Shown: in pieces, positions 53,503 through 63,067 of the stretch | How positions within the stretch are numbered: position 1 is the stretch's first letter | How the letters are laid out: every line of letters begins with the position of its first letter | Assembly: GCF_002165255.2 (NCBI RefSeq) | Contig: NZ_CP028561.1 | Span: 2,790,001-2,854,000, forward strand | DNA from: Acinetobacter sp. WCHA45 | Lineage (GTDB): Bacteria; Pseudomonadota; Gammaproteobacteria; Pseudomonadales; Moraxellaceae | Reading direction: 5' to 3' | Length of the DNA stretch: 64,000 bases | Position numbers and translations under genes: made by a program | The notes under the pieces: generated by a model | Database searches by the model: none | What the model saw: the letters and a program-made list of their open reading frames with translations, nothing else | What the model was told of the DNA's origin: nothing

Positions 53503-54600
53503 TTAATTGTGTTTATCCCAAAACTTTCTGAAGTTTTTAGCAATTTCGATTGTATTGCGTTTAGCTTTACTCGAAATCGGTGTGAGATTAATAAATCCAT
53601 GCGTTTGATCTGGATAATCTACATAATGCACTTTAACACCACTGTGTCTTAGTTTATGGCTATAAATCTCACCTTCATCATGTAATAAATCATGCCCTGC
53701 TGTTACCACAAATGCTGGAGCTAGTTTTTTAAGACTTCCATACGTAGGTGATATTAATGGATCATCTAACGCAACTTGATGCTGTGCTGAATAATATTTA
53801 GTGACGTAATCTACATCTTTACTGGTTAACACCAGACCCTGGCCATAGGCATAAAAAGAAGGATGTTTACTTTTAAAATCTACAACAGGATAAAACAACA
53901 ACTGAGCTTGTGGTGCATACGATTTACCAACCGCATGCTGTGCAACTACAGTACTAATATTTCCTCCTGCACTATCTCCAGCAACAGCGATACGATTTTT
54001 ATAAATTTTTAGCTGACGACGATTTTGATATACCCATGCTAATGCATCATCACAAGATTTAATGAGTAACTGCGGAGATGCTTCTGGTGCAAGCGGATAA
54101 TCGATACTCAGAACTTGTACTTTTGCGTACTTCGCAATGAGTCGACAGGCTTCATCATGCGTATCTAAACCACCAACGACGAAACCACCACCGTGATAGA
54201 ACACGATCATCGGTAATTTTTTATTAGGTGCAGGATGATAATGTCTTGCGAAAACAGTGCCACTCTGTAAAGGCAGACGTATATCTTCTACCGATTCTAT
54301 AGAAGTCGATTTATTTAAAATCGCTAACATTTGTGTATCAAATTGACGGCGAGATTCGATCGGATCATCTCCAATAAAACCAACACGCCCTTGTTTAATT
54401 TGAACTGCCATTAAGCATTTTGTAAAAGCATCCAAATCTGGATATTGATATGGGTAGCCTAAAACTTTCGCCAATGATTCTTGTACAATCTTAGGCAGCT
54501 TATCTAGCGCTCGTGCAGCAGGACCTTGTCCTTTATCTAAAATCGTTTGAATTTTTTGAGGTAATGCTGACACGTTCTTCCCCTTTTTCGCCCTGTCCAT
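53503..54600 (-). CDS. Alpha/beta hydrolase (hormone-sensitive lipase-type esterase)
   Basis: A 365-residue esterase of the HSL family. The oxyanion motif HGGGFVVGG lies at about 130-138, the nucleophile motif GDSAGG at about 198-203 (Ser200), the acidic residue in DLLHDEGE near 305 and the catalytic His in DQTHGFINL near 335. An N-terminal cap of about 110 residues precedes the core. It should hydrolyse short or medium acyl esters; the natural substrate is unknown. A Lys-rich N-terminus without signal peptide suggests a cytoplasmic location. Confidence 0.9.
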   Translation of the reverse strand: MDRAKKGKNVSALPQKIQTILDKGQGPAARALDKLPKIVQESLAKVLGYPYQYPDLDAFTKCLMAVQIKQGRVGFIGDDPIESRRQFDTQMLAILNKSTSIESVEDIRLPLQSGTVFARHYHPAPNKKLPMIVFYHGGGFVVGGLDTHDEACRLIAKYAKVQVLSIDYPLAPEASPQLLIKSCDDALAWVYQNRRQLKIYKNRIAVAGDSAGGNISTVVAQHAVGKSYAPQAQLLFYPVVDFKSKHPSFYAYGQGLVLTSKDVDYVTKYYSAQHQVALDDPLISPTYGSLKKLAPAFVVTAGHDLLHDEGEIYSHKLRHSGVKVHYVDYPDQTHGFINLTPISSKAKRNTIEIAKNFRKFWDKHN

Positions 54601-54679
54601 AGTTCTTGTTCATATCGACTATATGCTGTTATAAAGTCGTAGATCAAGATAAAGAATTCAAAATCATGCTGTAACCTAA

Positions 54680-54796
54680 ATGGCTTATCTTAAAAAGTCA
54701 TTAACCATTTTGCTAATCACTGCTTGCCTTTCATGCCAATAGCCAAGCTCAAACACAGGTAAAAGAGGTATTTTCTGATTTTTTAATATTTCTAAT
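54680..54796 (+). pseudogene. 5' remnant of a secreted-protein gene, cut by the IS remnant
   Basis: An ATG at 54680 opens a signal-peptide-like sequence (AYLKKSLTILLITACLS). After about 18 codons the frame shifts by one base and continues as ANSQAQTQVKEVFSDF, which looks like the start of a mature exported protein. The frame is then cut at the left end of the IS5-type remnant (54797). The rest of the gene is absent on the other side, where a LysR fragment begins. The parent protein was not identified. Confidence 0.5.
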
Positions 54797-55234
54797 GGCT
54801 TTGTTGCACAAACCTATCTGTAAAGGCTTTTCATCGCGGAAATATTGCCATTTGGTTTGATCCTGCTACGCAATGGTATGCTTCATCAAAAGGCAAACAA
54901 GGGCTAAATCAAACCTACTCCGATGCAGCCATCGAATGCTGCTTAATGATCAAATCCTTATTCCGTCTATCTTTACGTATGGTCACTGGCTTTGTGCAAA
55001 GTCTGATTAAACTTTGCGGCTGAGCAGCCCCGAATATCAGTGATATTCGTACTCCACGCTTTGTAGAAGACAAAAGCATATTGATATTGCAATCAGCTAC
55101 CAAAAAAGTAGCGATGGGCTGCATCTACTCATGGACTCTACAGGGATGAAGTTTCTAGGTGAGGGCGAATGGAAACGCAAGAAACATGGACCTGAATATC
55201 GTCGCCAATGGCGTAAACTTCGTGCAACAAAGCC
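54797..55234 (+). mobile_element. Internally deleted IS5-family element
   Basis: The element has inverted ends GGCTTTGTTGCACAAA (left, 54797-54812) and the complement of GGCTTTGTTGCACGAA (right, 55219-55234), matching at 15 of 16 bases. Between them lies the front half of an IS5-type transposase in broken frames: the N-terminal part (NIAIWFDPATQWYAS ... LRMVTGFVQSLIKLCG, then a stop) and, in another frame, the region with the first catalytic Asp (LLMDSTGMKFLGEGEW). The second half of the transposase, including the other DDE residues, is missing. It cannot move by itself. No target duplication is visible. Confidence 0.8.
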
Positions 55235-56017
55235 GATCATCTTGAACATACTTTTTCGACGCGGCTGTTTCAACGTAACACGCACAAAGTTTCACTCCCC
55301 CCTGCGGGTGAAAAAGCGTTGGTCTATTGTGAGAATATTTTACAGCAGCAACAATTGCTTGAAGGTTTAGCCGCCCCTGAACAGCACAGTGGTACGATTC
55401 GTTTCAGCTGTGGTCTGTTTCTGTTCCAACTGGGTGTGAATGAATGCATTAAACAATTTAAGAAACACTATCCATAGATCCATTTCGATGTCTATTTAAC
55501 TGAAAATACGGTCGACCTCATGGATGCTCAGGTTGATCTTGCACTGCGTATTACCCAGAAAATTGTAGATGGGCTGATTGCCCGACCAGTTTGTCAAATC
55601 GAATCCATCTTTTGTGCACATCCGCACTATTTACAAGATCACACTCCCCTTTCACACCCAAGCCAACTGATTCAGCATGAATGTATAGCCCACCATACGC
55701 ATAATCAGTATTGGACTTTGTTTGATACAGATCAACAACCTCAGAATTATCCATTAAATGTTACGTTTAAAAGTAATGATGTGATTGCGCTCTATCAAAT
55801 ATGTCTCAAAGCAGAAGGCATTGCCATGTTACCAACGCTATTGGTGCGTCAGGATATAGCACAACAACGTTTGCAACAGGTATTTACAGATTTTTCTGCA
55901 CCTGACCTAACCTTGTCGTTAGTCTATGCATCAAGGCAACATTTACCGAAAATCACACAAGAATTTATTGCTTTTGTCATCGAAAACTTAAATTTTTACT
56001 TAAATCAGCAAAATTAA
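55235..56017 (+). pseudogene. LysR-family regulator pseudogene lacking the DNA-binding start
   Basis: From the IS end the frame GAT CAT CTT reads as the end of a LysR helix-turn-helix/linker (LEHTFSTRLFQRNTHKVSL, PAGEKALVYCENIL) and then the effector-binding domain. An in-frame TAG stops it at about 55477 (after KKHYP), where relatives have an ordinary codon. The frame resumes as IHFDVYLTENTVDLM and continues to a stop at 56017, including VALY and EGIAMLP motifs. The first 40 or so residues with the DNA-recognition helix are missing. It is dead as a regulator; the 3' part still has a clean frame. Confidence 0.75.
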
Positions 56018-56176
56018 AAGATTTAAATCAACCTGAACGCTTGAATTTTGTCGCCTTGCCCATACTTCATCCCTATCTATGAATGACCAAGATGTGGCAG
56101 TTCGGGTTTAACCCTATGAGCATTCACGCCAAAAGGACTGTACATGTTTAAGAACTTTTTTCAACGGAGATCATCA

Positions 56177-56722
56177 ATGGCTAATGAGCACAATGAGCAA
56201 GCTCAAGACATTCAAAATGAGCAACAGACTGAACAAACTCAAGCTGAAGGTGTAGAGCAGGCAAACGAGCTTAGCGTTGAAGATTTACAAGCGCAAATCA
56301 CCAAACTCGAAGAAAGCTTGAAATTAGAAAAAGCACGCACTGCAAATGCTGTTTACGAAGCGCAGAAGAGTGTCGAGCGTATTCAACGCGAATCTGAAAA
56401 GCACAAAGAGACTGTGTTGGAAAAATTTGCTAAAGAATTACTGGATTCTGTCGATAATCTTGAACGTGCAATTCAAGCCGCGGGTGAAGAACAGACACCT
56501 GTGCTTGAAGGTATCAAGCTGACCCTGAAATCATTACTGACCACACTGGAAAAATTTGGCGTGCATGAAGCGGATACCCAAAATGGCTTCAATGCAGATC
56601 TACACCAAGCGGTTGGGATCGATCCAAATGCCAAAGCCAACCAAATTGGCACTGTTTTACAGAAGGGTTATACCTTAAATGGTCGCCTACTTCGCCCAGC
56701 GATGGTGATGGTGGGTCAATAA
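56177..56722 (+). CDS. grpE: Nucleotide exchange factor GrpE
   Basis: A 181-residue GrpE. It has a charged, glutamine-rich N-terminus, a long coiled coil (about 35-95) and the C-terminal beta domain with [15 protein letters not shown], the [17 protein letters not shown] segment and [20 protein letters not shown]. It releases ADP from DnaK. ATG 56177 has GGAGA eight bases upstream; an in-frame ATG at 56144 lacks this. It lies 149 bases before dnaK. Confidence 0.95.
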   Translation: MANEHNEQAQDIQNEQQTEQTQAEGVEQANELSVEDLQAQITKLEESLKLEKARTANAVYEAQKSVERIQRESEKHKETVLEKFAKELLDSVDNLERAIQAAGEEQTPVLEGIKLTLKSLLTTLEKFGVHEADTQNGFNADLHQAVGIDPNAKANQIGTVLQKGYTLNGRLLRPAMVMVGQ

Positions 56723-56871
56723 TGCGCGTGAGCAAGCGTTTTTGCTCAAAAGTGCAGAATTTTGAGAGATTTTTGATTTTTTTTTCATAAAAATGCTTGA
56801 AAAAAACTGATTGACTCTCATATCGAATAACAAGCAAAACATTGCAACAAAATTTTAGAGGAACATTCCAA

Positions 56872-58815
56872 ATGGCAAAAATTATTGGTATTGACTTAGG
56901 TACTACCAACTCATGTGTTGCTGTACTTGAAGGCGATAAAGTAAAAGTAATCGAAAATGCTGAAGGCGCACGTACAACTCCATCAATCATCGCTTATAAA
57001 GATGGCGAGATCTTAGTGGGTCAAAGCGCTAAACGTCAGGCTGTAACAAACCCGAAAAATACATTATTCGCAATCAAGCGTTTAATCGGTCGTCGCTACG
57101 AAGATCAAGCGGTACAAAAAGACATCGGTCTTGTACCTTATAAAATCATCAAAGCAGACAATGGCGATGCTTGGGTTGAAGTAAACGATAAAAAATTAGC
57201 ACCTCAACAGATCTCTGCTGAAATCTTGAAAAAGATGAAGAAAACTGCAGAAGACTATTTAGGTGAAACCGTTACTGAAGCGGTAATTACCGTTCCTGCT
57301 TACTTTAACGATGCGCAACGTCAAGCAACTAAAGATGCGGGTAAAATCGCTGGTTTAGACGTTAAACGTATCATTAACGAACCAACTGCTGCGGCACTTG
57401 CGTTCGGTATGGACAAAAAAGAAGGCGACCGTAAGGTTGCAGTTTACGACTTAGGTGGTGGTACATTCGACGTATCAATCATTGAAATCGCAGACCTTGA
57501 TGGTGACCAACAAATCGAAGTGTTATCAACAAATGGTGATACTTTCCTTGGTGGTGAAGACTTTGACAACGCGTTAATTGAATTCTTGGTTGAAGAGTTC
57601 AAGAAAGAACAAAGTGTGAACTTGAAAAATGATCCACTTGCGTTACAACGTTTGAAAGAAGCTGCTGAAAAAGCAAAAATCGAGCTTTCTTCATCAAATG
57701 CAACTGAAATCAACCTTCCATATATCACCGCTGATGCGACTGGTCCTAAACACTTAGTGATCAACGTAACGCGTGCAAAACTTGAAGGTTTAGTTGCTGA
57801 TTTAGTTGCTCGTACAATCGAGCCTTGCAAAATCGCACTTAAAGATGCTGGTCTTTCGACTTCAGACATCTCTGACGTAATTTTAGTTGGTGGTCAGTCT
57901 CGTATGCCACTTGTACAACAAAAAGTACAAGAATTCTTTGGTAAAGAGCCACGTAAAGACGTGAACCCTGATGAAGCGGTTGCAATCGGTGCTGCGATTC
58001 AAGGTGCGGTATTGTCTGGTGACAAAACTGACGTTCTTTTATTAGACGTAACACCATTAACTTTAGGTATCGAAACAATGGGCGGCGTATTGACTCCGAT
58101 CATTGAGAAGAACACCACGATTCCTGCGAAGAAATCACAAGTGTTCTCTACAGCTGCTGACAACCAACCTGCTGTAGACATTTCGGTTTACCAAGGTGAA
58201 CGTAAAATGGCTCAACAAAACAAATTGTTGGGTAACTTCCAATTAGGCGATATCCCACCTGCTCCACGTGGCGTACCGCAAATTGAAGTATCGTTCGACA
58301 TCAACGCTGACGGTATCTTAAAAGTATCAGCTAAAGATAAGAGCACGGGTAAAGAGCAATCAATCCAGATTAAAGCGAACTCAGGTTTGTCTGATGCTGA
58401 AATCGAAGCAATGATTAAAGATGCTGAAGCGAATGCTGAAGAAGACCGTAAATTTGAAGAGTTAGCGAAAGCTCGTAACGAAGCAGATGCTTTAGTATCT
58501 AGCTCAAACAAAGCAGTTAAAGATCTAGGTGACAAAGTGACTGAAGATGAAAAAACTGCAATCGCTACTGCGGTTTCTGAGCTTGAAGCAGCAACCAAAG
58601 AAAATGATGTTGAAGACATCAAAGCGAAAACTGAAGCTTTACAAAACATCTTGATGCCAATCACTCAACGTGCTTATGAACAAGCACAAGGTGCTGGCGG
58701 CGCAGAAGGTTTTGATCCAAATGCATTCCAAGGTGGTGATGCGGGTCAACAACAAAAAGCGGACGATGGCGTTGTAGATGCTGAGTTCACAGAAGTGAAA
58801 GATGACAAAAAATAA
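56872..58815 (+). CDS. dnaK: Chaperone DnaK (Hsp70)
   Basis: A 647-residue Hsp70. The start [18 protein letters not shown], the phosphate loop [13 protein letters not shown] (about 196-208), the [13 protein letters not shown] segment and the C-terminal [12 protein letters not shown] are standard. It has an ATPase domain (1-385), a substrate-binding domain (about 390-505) and a helical lid. AGAGGAAC precedes the ATG. No sigma-32 promoter was identified with confidence. dnaJ does not follow in this window. Confidence 0.98.
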   Translation: MAKIIGIDLGTTNSCVAVLEGDKVKVIENAEGARTTPSIIAYKDGEILVGQSAKRQAVTNPKNTLFAIKRLIGRRYEDQAVQKDIGLVPYKIIKADNGDAWVEVNDKKLAPQQISAEILKKMKKTAEDYLGETVTEAVITVPAYFNDAQRQATKDAGKIAGLDVKRIINEPTAAALAFGMDKKEGDRKVAVYDLGGGTFDVSIIEIADLDGDQQIEVLSTNGDTFLGGEDFDNALIEFLVEEFKKEQSVNLKNDPLALQRLKEAAEKAKIELSSSNATEINLPYITADATGPKHLVINVTRAKLEGLVADLVARTIEPCKIALKDAGLSTSDISDVILVGGQSRMPLVQQKVQEFFGKEPRKDVNPDEAVAIGAAIQGAVLSGDKTDVLLLDVTPLTLGIETMGGVLTPIIEKNTTIPAKKSQVFSTAADNQPAVDISVYQGERKMAQQNKLLGNFQLGDIPPAPRGVPQIEVSFDINADGILKVSAKDKSTGKEQSIQIKANSGLSDAEIEAMIKDAEANAEEDRKFEELAKARNEADALVSSSNKAVKDLGDKVTEDEKTAIATAVSELEAATKENDVEDIKAKTEALQNILMPITQRAYEQAQGAGGAEGFDPNAFQGGDAGQQQKADDGVVDAEFTEVKDDKK

Positions 58816-58833
58816 TTTGTCTCTTTAAAAAAG

Positions 58834-58858
58834 ACCGCGCGAAAGCGCGGTTTTTTTT
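58834..58858 (+). terminator. Terminator of dnaK
   Basis: A 7-bp stem ACCGCGC / GCGCGGT closed by a GAAA tetraloop, followed by eight T. Confidence 0.95.
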
Positions 58859-58861
58859 ATT

Positions 58862-59746
58862 TTAAGATTCATTATTTTGATCGAAATATAGTTCACCCGA
58901 AATCGGCATAAATAATGGTTCGACTCCAGAAGCTTTTATTTCTTCTAAAAATTCAGGAATATTCACACCAGGTAATAATTTTGGTGGTTGATCAATAGGC
59001 GTGAGCATCGTATCCCAATGACATGGAATAATGTATTTCGGTTTCAGTAATCGCACCACATCTTTGACATAGTTCGGACGATATTTCCATCCAATCGCAC
59101 ACAGGCACACGATATCTGCCGGTCTCCCCTGCAACTCTTGTTCAATAAAATCGGCGGAATCAATATGCACCACGCTGAGTTTGCCCGTATGAATCCACCA
59201 GTTGAACACCTGACCATGCCGCAGATGATGAAATCTGGGAGGATAAGGAGGTGGAGTGGTCATATCCCCTGGTAATGGCACACGGCCAAACAGTGCCTTA
59301 CCATGTATGGATGGTAAACCCACCACTTGCCATTGACCACAATCTATGATTTCTCTTCCCTTTGTTTCAAGCATTTGCGATTCAGACAAGCCTGCTGAAC
59401 GTCCATACATTAAAGTCGCTTTGGATCCAATTAAACGTGCTCCTGTTTGCTTACAAACCTCAGGTGCATCTAAAATATGATCGTAATGAGCATGCCCAAT
59501 CAATACATCATCTGCATTTGGTATATGTTGTCTGACTAATTCAGAATCACTCAATAAAGGCTGAGTAAACGTTTGGGTTAAGTTTGGACGACTGATAAAA
59601 GGATCAAGCACCACCGTACGATGCTGATCAGAAAGAATGAATCCCGCCGTCCCCAAATATTTGATTTTTAAATTTTCAACTGTTGCCTGAGCTGGTGATG
59701 CAGCTCTCCATGTCGCTTCGGGGGCTTTGAGTAAGTATTTCAGCAT
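58862..59746 (-). CDS. MBL-fold metal-dependent hydrolase (UlaG/RomA-like)
   Basis: A 294-residue metallo-beta-lactamase-fold protein. The zinc motif HAHYDHILD (HxHxDH) is at about residues 86-94. Further metal ligands are likely in IHGKALFG, VVHIDSADF and IIPCHWDTM. It resembles the UlaG-like/RomA (L-ascorbate 6-P lactonase or NAPE-PLD-like) branch rather than a beta-lactamase. The substrate is unknown. No signal peptide is evident. It is convergent with dnaK and shares the terminator region. Confidence 0.82.
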   Translation of the reverse strand: MLKYLLKAPEATWRAASPAQATVENLKIKYLGTAGFILSDQHRTVVLDPFISRPNLTQTFTQPLLSDSELVRQHIPNADDVLIGHAHYDHILDAPEVCKQTGARLIGSKATLMYGRSAGLSESQMLETKGREIIDCGQWQVVGLPSIHGKALFGRVPLPGDMTTPPPYPPRFHHLRHGQVFNWWIHTGKLSVVHIDSADFIEQELQGRPADIVCLCAIGWKYRPNYVKDVVRLLKPKYIIPCHWDTMLTPIDQPPKLLPGVNIPEFLEEIKASGVEPLFMPISGELYFDQNNES

Positions 59747-59922
59747 ATTGTGCCTTAATGTTTATTTTATTTATTCCTTCAGAATATGCATTAAAGCAGA
59801 ATGTGATACATGTTGATATATTTTCCAGATATCTCTTATTCTTGTTATAGTTCAATTTATTTAGATCAAAAGTCTCTCTTAAACTGATTCATCTCATTTT
59901 CAGAAGAATAGAAAATACAATC

Positions 59923-60831
59923 ATGCGCTTTTTAATTTTTTCAGGGTTAATTATTTTCTTATTAGGGTTAAGTTATCAAACTCAGAAACATCCTCAACTA
60001 AAATTCAATTCATTAGCTGACCGTATCACTCATCCAATAGATACTCGCCTGCGTTATCGAATCGCTGAGGTAGATCCTCGTTTTAAACTCAGTATTGAAC
60101 AAGTACAAGAAATTAGCCAACAAGCAACTCAAATTTGGAAAGATGGTACAGGTCAAGATTATTTTGTTTATGACCCCAATGCCCAACTTGCGATTCACCT
60201 CATTTACGATGAACGCCAACAAGAAAGTGAACAACGCCGAGAACATATAACTCAACTCGAAGCGAATCAACAGGTATGGAAAGATAAAAAACAGCAATTA
60301 GAGCAAATTGAACAAGAAATTATGCGGAGTAAGCAATTTTTAGATTTCAAACAACAACAGCTCAATCAACAAATTCAGCAATATAATCAAGAGCAGCTTT
60401 CTGCTCAACACAACCAATCTTCATCTGGGAATTCGACATATTTTCAGCAGAAACAACAAGAGCTACAAAGTAATATTGAGTTAGTGCAACAAGAAGTTAA
60501 TCAATACAATCAAAGAATTACTCAATTAAATCAAAAAATAGATGAACTTAACTCACTGGATCAACAACTAGATGCTTCAGTCAAACAATACAAACAACGC
60601 TTTCAACCACATTTATTTCATAAAGGCTTATTTAATGGAAAACAAATTTTAATCTATGAGTTTGAATCAGATAACGATTTACGATTAACACTAGCACATG
60701 AATTAGGACACGCCCTTGGTTTACAACATGCAAACAGCCCTCAAGCTTTAATGTACCCTATTATGAAAGATCAAGAGATGGGCCATTTCCGTCTCACTCA
60801 GGCTGACCGTGATTTATTATTAACAAGATAG
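59923..60831 (+). CDS. Matrixin-type zinc metalloprotease with coiled-coil region
   Basis: A 302-residue protein. It has an N-terminal hydrophobic anchor or signal (residues 3-20), a Gln/Asn-rich coiled coil from about 85 to 215, and a C-terminal metzincin site H259-E260-x2-H263-x5-H269 (HELGHALGLQH), followed by the Met-turn ALMYP at 275-279. It resembles matrixin-domain proteases, here without a prodomain. It is likely envelope-anchored or secreted. The glutamine richness is unusual. A damaged tandem copy follows seven bases downstream. Confidence 0.78.
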   Translation: MRFLIFSGLIIFLLGLSYQTQKHPQLKFNSLADRITHPIDTRLRYRIAEVDPRFKLSIEQVQEISQQATQIWKDGTGQDYFVYDPNAQLAIHLIYDERQQESEQRREHITQLEANQQVWKDKKQQLEQIEQEIMRSKQFLDFKQQQLNQQIQQYNQEQLSAQHNQSSSGNSTYFQQKQQELQSNIELVQQEVNQYNQRITQLNQKIDELNSLDQQLDASVKQYKQRFQPHLFHKGLFNGKQILIYEFESDNDLRLTLAHELGHALGLQHANSPQALMYPIMKDQEMGHFRLTQADRDLLLTR

Positions 60832-60837
60832 CCTTTT

Positions 60838-61207
60838 ATGGCTGAATTCGCCCTACAACAAGAGATTCAAGTTTATAATCAAAAAACTCAGCAACTTAAT
60901 CGAGATATTCAAAAACTCAATCAAAATAATAAGCAACTTGTAGCATCAGCTCATCAATTTAATCAAACATTTCAGCCACGTTTGTTTCACAAAGGGCATT
61001 TCAATGGTAAACAGATTTTTATTTATGAATTTTCATCACTGGATGATTTACGCCTCACTCTGGCACATGAGTTTGGACATGCATGCACTGGGTTTAAAGC
61101 ATACCAAAGATCCAAAATCAATGATGTATCCAAGAATCAAGGAACAAGATGCGAAGAACTTTCAACTCGCAGATGTCGATCTGGAACTACTCGGCTTTTC
61201 TCGTTAA
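60838..61207 (+). pseudogene. Truncated, frameshifted tandem copy of the metalloprotease
   Basis: The sequence repeats the C-terminal half of the preceding gene (coiled coil QQLNRDIQKLNQNNKQL, FQPRLFHKGHFNGKQIFIYEF, LRLTLAHEFGHA). In the catalytic motif the bases TGCA are present twice in a row (61081-61087), which shifts the frame by four bases. In the second frame the family sequence goes on to the end: LGLKHTKDPKSMMYPRI and a stop at 61207. Without the 4-base duplication the motif would read HEFGHALGLKH. The N-terminal anchor is missing, so it was truncated as well. Confidence 0.8.
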
Positions 61208-61339
61208 GTCTCTGTTATAAGGATATGAAAAATCTATAAGCTGATGTTTTTAAAAAGATCGTAACAATGAGTCGATTCTTTTGATTTATTCATGTTATTG
61301 TGGTGTCAAAACATCATCTTAGTATTAATGGAGATCAGC

Positions 61340-61711
61340 ATGAGTTATTATCATATCCTTATTGAAGTGAATGACCACATCAGTACGATTGAACAGACTC
61401 GTGATATTGAAATCTTAGATATTCAGGATCTTAGTCCGTATCTTCATTCTATTTTGATCCCCTATTTCAATGAACATGAATTAGAGTTTGAAGATGAGAA
61501 TCTTGCTTATAATGAAGTTCTACATCTCGAAATTAAACAAACGCTCTTGCCAATTGAACACCTGATTGAAGAAGAACAAAAACAACTACCTAGCGATACA
61601 GATGTGACCATTACTGCTTACGAGATTTTTAATGATCGTGATTTAAGCCAAGATGTCACTGCGGTAATTTTTGATATTTTAGAAGCCATAAAATTAGATG
61701 CTGCACCCTAA
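61340..61711 (+). CDS. Small acidic protein of unknown function
   Basis: A 123-residue acidic protein (many Glu/Asp; SYYHILIEVNDHIST at the N-terminus). No known domain is recognised. ATG 61340 has GGAG six bases upstream and is preferred to in-frame codons at 61292 and 61328. The even hydrophobic/acidic alternation and the terminator behind it support a real gene, probably cytoplasmic. It is alone between the broken metalloprotease copy and mltB. Confidence 0.7.
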   Translation: MSYYHILIEVNDHISTIEQTRDIEILDIQDLSPYLHSILIPYFNEHELEFEDENLAYNEVLHLEIKQTLLPIEHLIEEEQKQLPSDTDVTITAYEIFNDRDLSQDVTAVIFDILEAIKLDAAP

Positions 61712-61751
61712 ATAAAATAAGGTCTGTGTTTAAGCAGACCTTATTTTATTT
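61710..61751. terminator. Bidirectional terminator between the acidic protein gene and mltB
   Basis: A perfect 17-bp stem AAATAAAATAAGGTCTG / CAGACCTTATTTTATTT with an 8-base loop. Both outer ends are A/T-rich, suitable for both convergent genes. Confidence 0.88.
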
Positions 61752-61759
61752 AAATATAT

Positions 61760-63052
61760 TTATTGCATCATTTGTTTTGCTTGCTCTTGCCTAAATGCAC
61801 GTAAAATTTGTTGACCAGCACGACCTGTAGGATTCAGGCCTAAGCGCGTTTGCTCTTGGCGAATGGCTTGACGACTTTTGTCTCCAATCAATCCATCCAC
61901 CACACCAGTATCATAACCTCGCTTGACCAAAAACTGCTGAATTTCGCGACGCTCTGCTCGAGAAGTCCCTGCATCATCCGTTGGCCAAGACGTTAAAAAT
62001 GCTGTACCACCTCGTAAACGATCAGATAAATGAGCGATCGCTAAACCATAACTTTCAGCAGCGTTATAGCTATAAATTGCATCAAAGTTTTTAAATACCA
62101 AAAATGCTGGGCCATTGGCACCTGCGGGTGTAATCAGTCCTGCTGGCGTACTGCCTGACAAATTGCCCTGAATCAAGGCTGTACCATCCGCACGAGTCAC
62201 ACCCTGTGCAACCCAGCTATTCAGCGACCTTTTATTACGGCGGCTTTCACCTGCAACTGACATACCTTGTGGAATTGTCACTTCAAATCCCCATGGCATA
62301 CCTGTTTGCCACCCTGCCCGTTTTAGGAAATTGGCCGTCGAAGCCAAAGCATCTGTGGTACTTGAAACCAGATCACGGCGGCCATCACCATCAAAATCCA
62401 CCGCCAGACGCTCGTAGGTCGATGGCATAAACTGGGTATGACCAAAAGCCCCTGCCCATGAGCCATAGAGTTGATCTTGTGTTAAATCACCACGCTGTAA
62501 AACACGCATCGTCGCAAAAAATTCACTACGGAAATAACTTTGGCGGCGACCCTCGCAACTGAGCGTTCCCAAAGCCTGCAATAATGGATATTTACCTGAA
62601 ATATCGCCGTAGTTACTTTCCACACCCCACACCGCCACTACAGTTTCTGCGGGTACACCATAAGCCTGTTCAACTCGATTTAAAACAGCACGATGTTGAG
62701 CAAGTTTTTGTTTGCCCTCTTGGACACGCTCATCATCAACCAAACCTGATAAATAGTCCCAAATTGGAGTCGAAAATTCAGGCTGGTAATTTAATTTATC
62801 AATGACTGAATAATCAGGCGTTAGGTTTTGCGTATAACGATCATAAGTCGCACCAGATACCCCAGATGCGATGGCCTGAGAACGCAAGTTCGCAATACAC
62901 GACTGGAAATTTGTATTTGGTGAATAGGTACTGTTGGATGGTGCTGTCGTTGTCGCTGACACCGTTGCACCATTAATAATGAGTTCTGCATGCGCTTGAT
63001 TAAATAAAGCAAATAAGGCAGTGCCCATAAATAAAGAAAAATGATGTTTCAT
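61760..63052 (-). CDS. mltB: Lytic murein transglycosylase, MltB family, with peptidoglycan-binding domain
   Basis: A 430-residue exported enzyme. It has a signal peptide (MKHHFSLFMGTALFALF, cleavage after AHA at about 22) and an MltB-type catalytic domain with VVAVWGVESNYGD (catalytic Glu at about 146), QFMPSTYERLAVDFDGDGRRDL and SWVAQGV. The C-terminal PG_binding_1 domain is at about 360-420 (IQQFLVKRGYDTGVVDGLIGDKSRQAIR). It cuts glycan strands to 1,6-anhydro products, feeding the recycling pathway of ampD and mupP. The first copies of the upstream 12-mer array lie close to its start. Confidence 0.88.
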   Translation of the reverse strand: MKHHFSLFMGTALFALFNQAHAELIINGATVSATTTAPSNSTYSPNTNFQSCIANLRSQAIASGVSGATYDRYTQNLTPDYSVIDKLNYQPEFSTPIWDYLSGLVDDERVQEGKQKLAQHRAVLNRVEQAYGVPAETVVAVWGVESNYGDISGKYPLLQALGTLSCEGRRQSYFRSEFFATMRVLQRGDLTQDQLYGSWAGAFGHTQFMPSTYERLAVDFDGDGRRDLVSSTTDALASTANFLKRAGWQTGMPWGFEVTIPQGMSVAGESRRNKRSLNSWVAQGVTRADGTALIQGNLSGSTPAGLITPAGANGPAFLVFKNFDAIYSYNAAESYGLAIAHLSDRLRGGTAFLTSWPTDDAGTSRAERREIQQFLVKRGYDTGVVDGLIGDKSRQAIRQEQTRLGLNPTGRAGQQILRAFRQEQAKQMMQ

Positions 63053-63067
63053 GTCTTAACCAAAGTT

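Noticed and set aside
54797..55234. Active IS5 element
   Set aside because: Second half of the transposase is missing and the first half has stops and frame changes.
55520..56017. A free-standing 165-residue gene starting at 55520
   Set aside because: It is the 3' part of the LysR effector domain that continues upstream in frame through a premature TAG.
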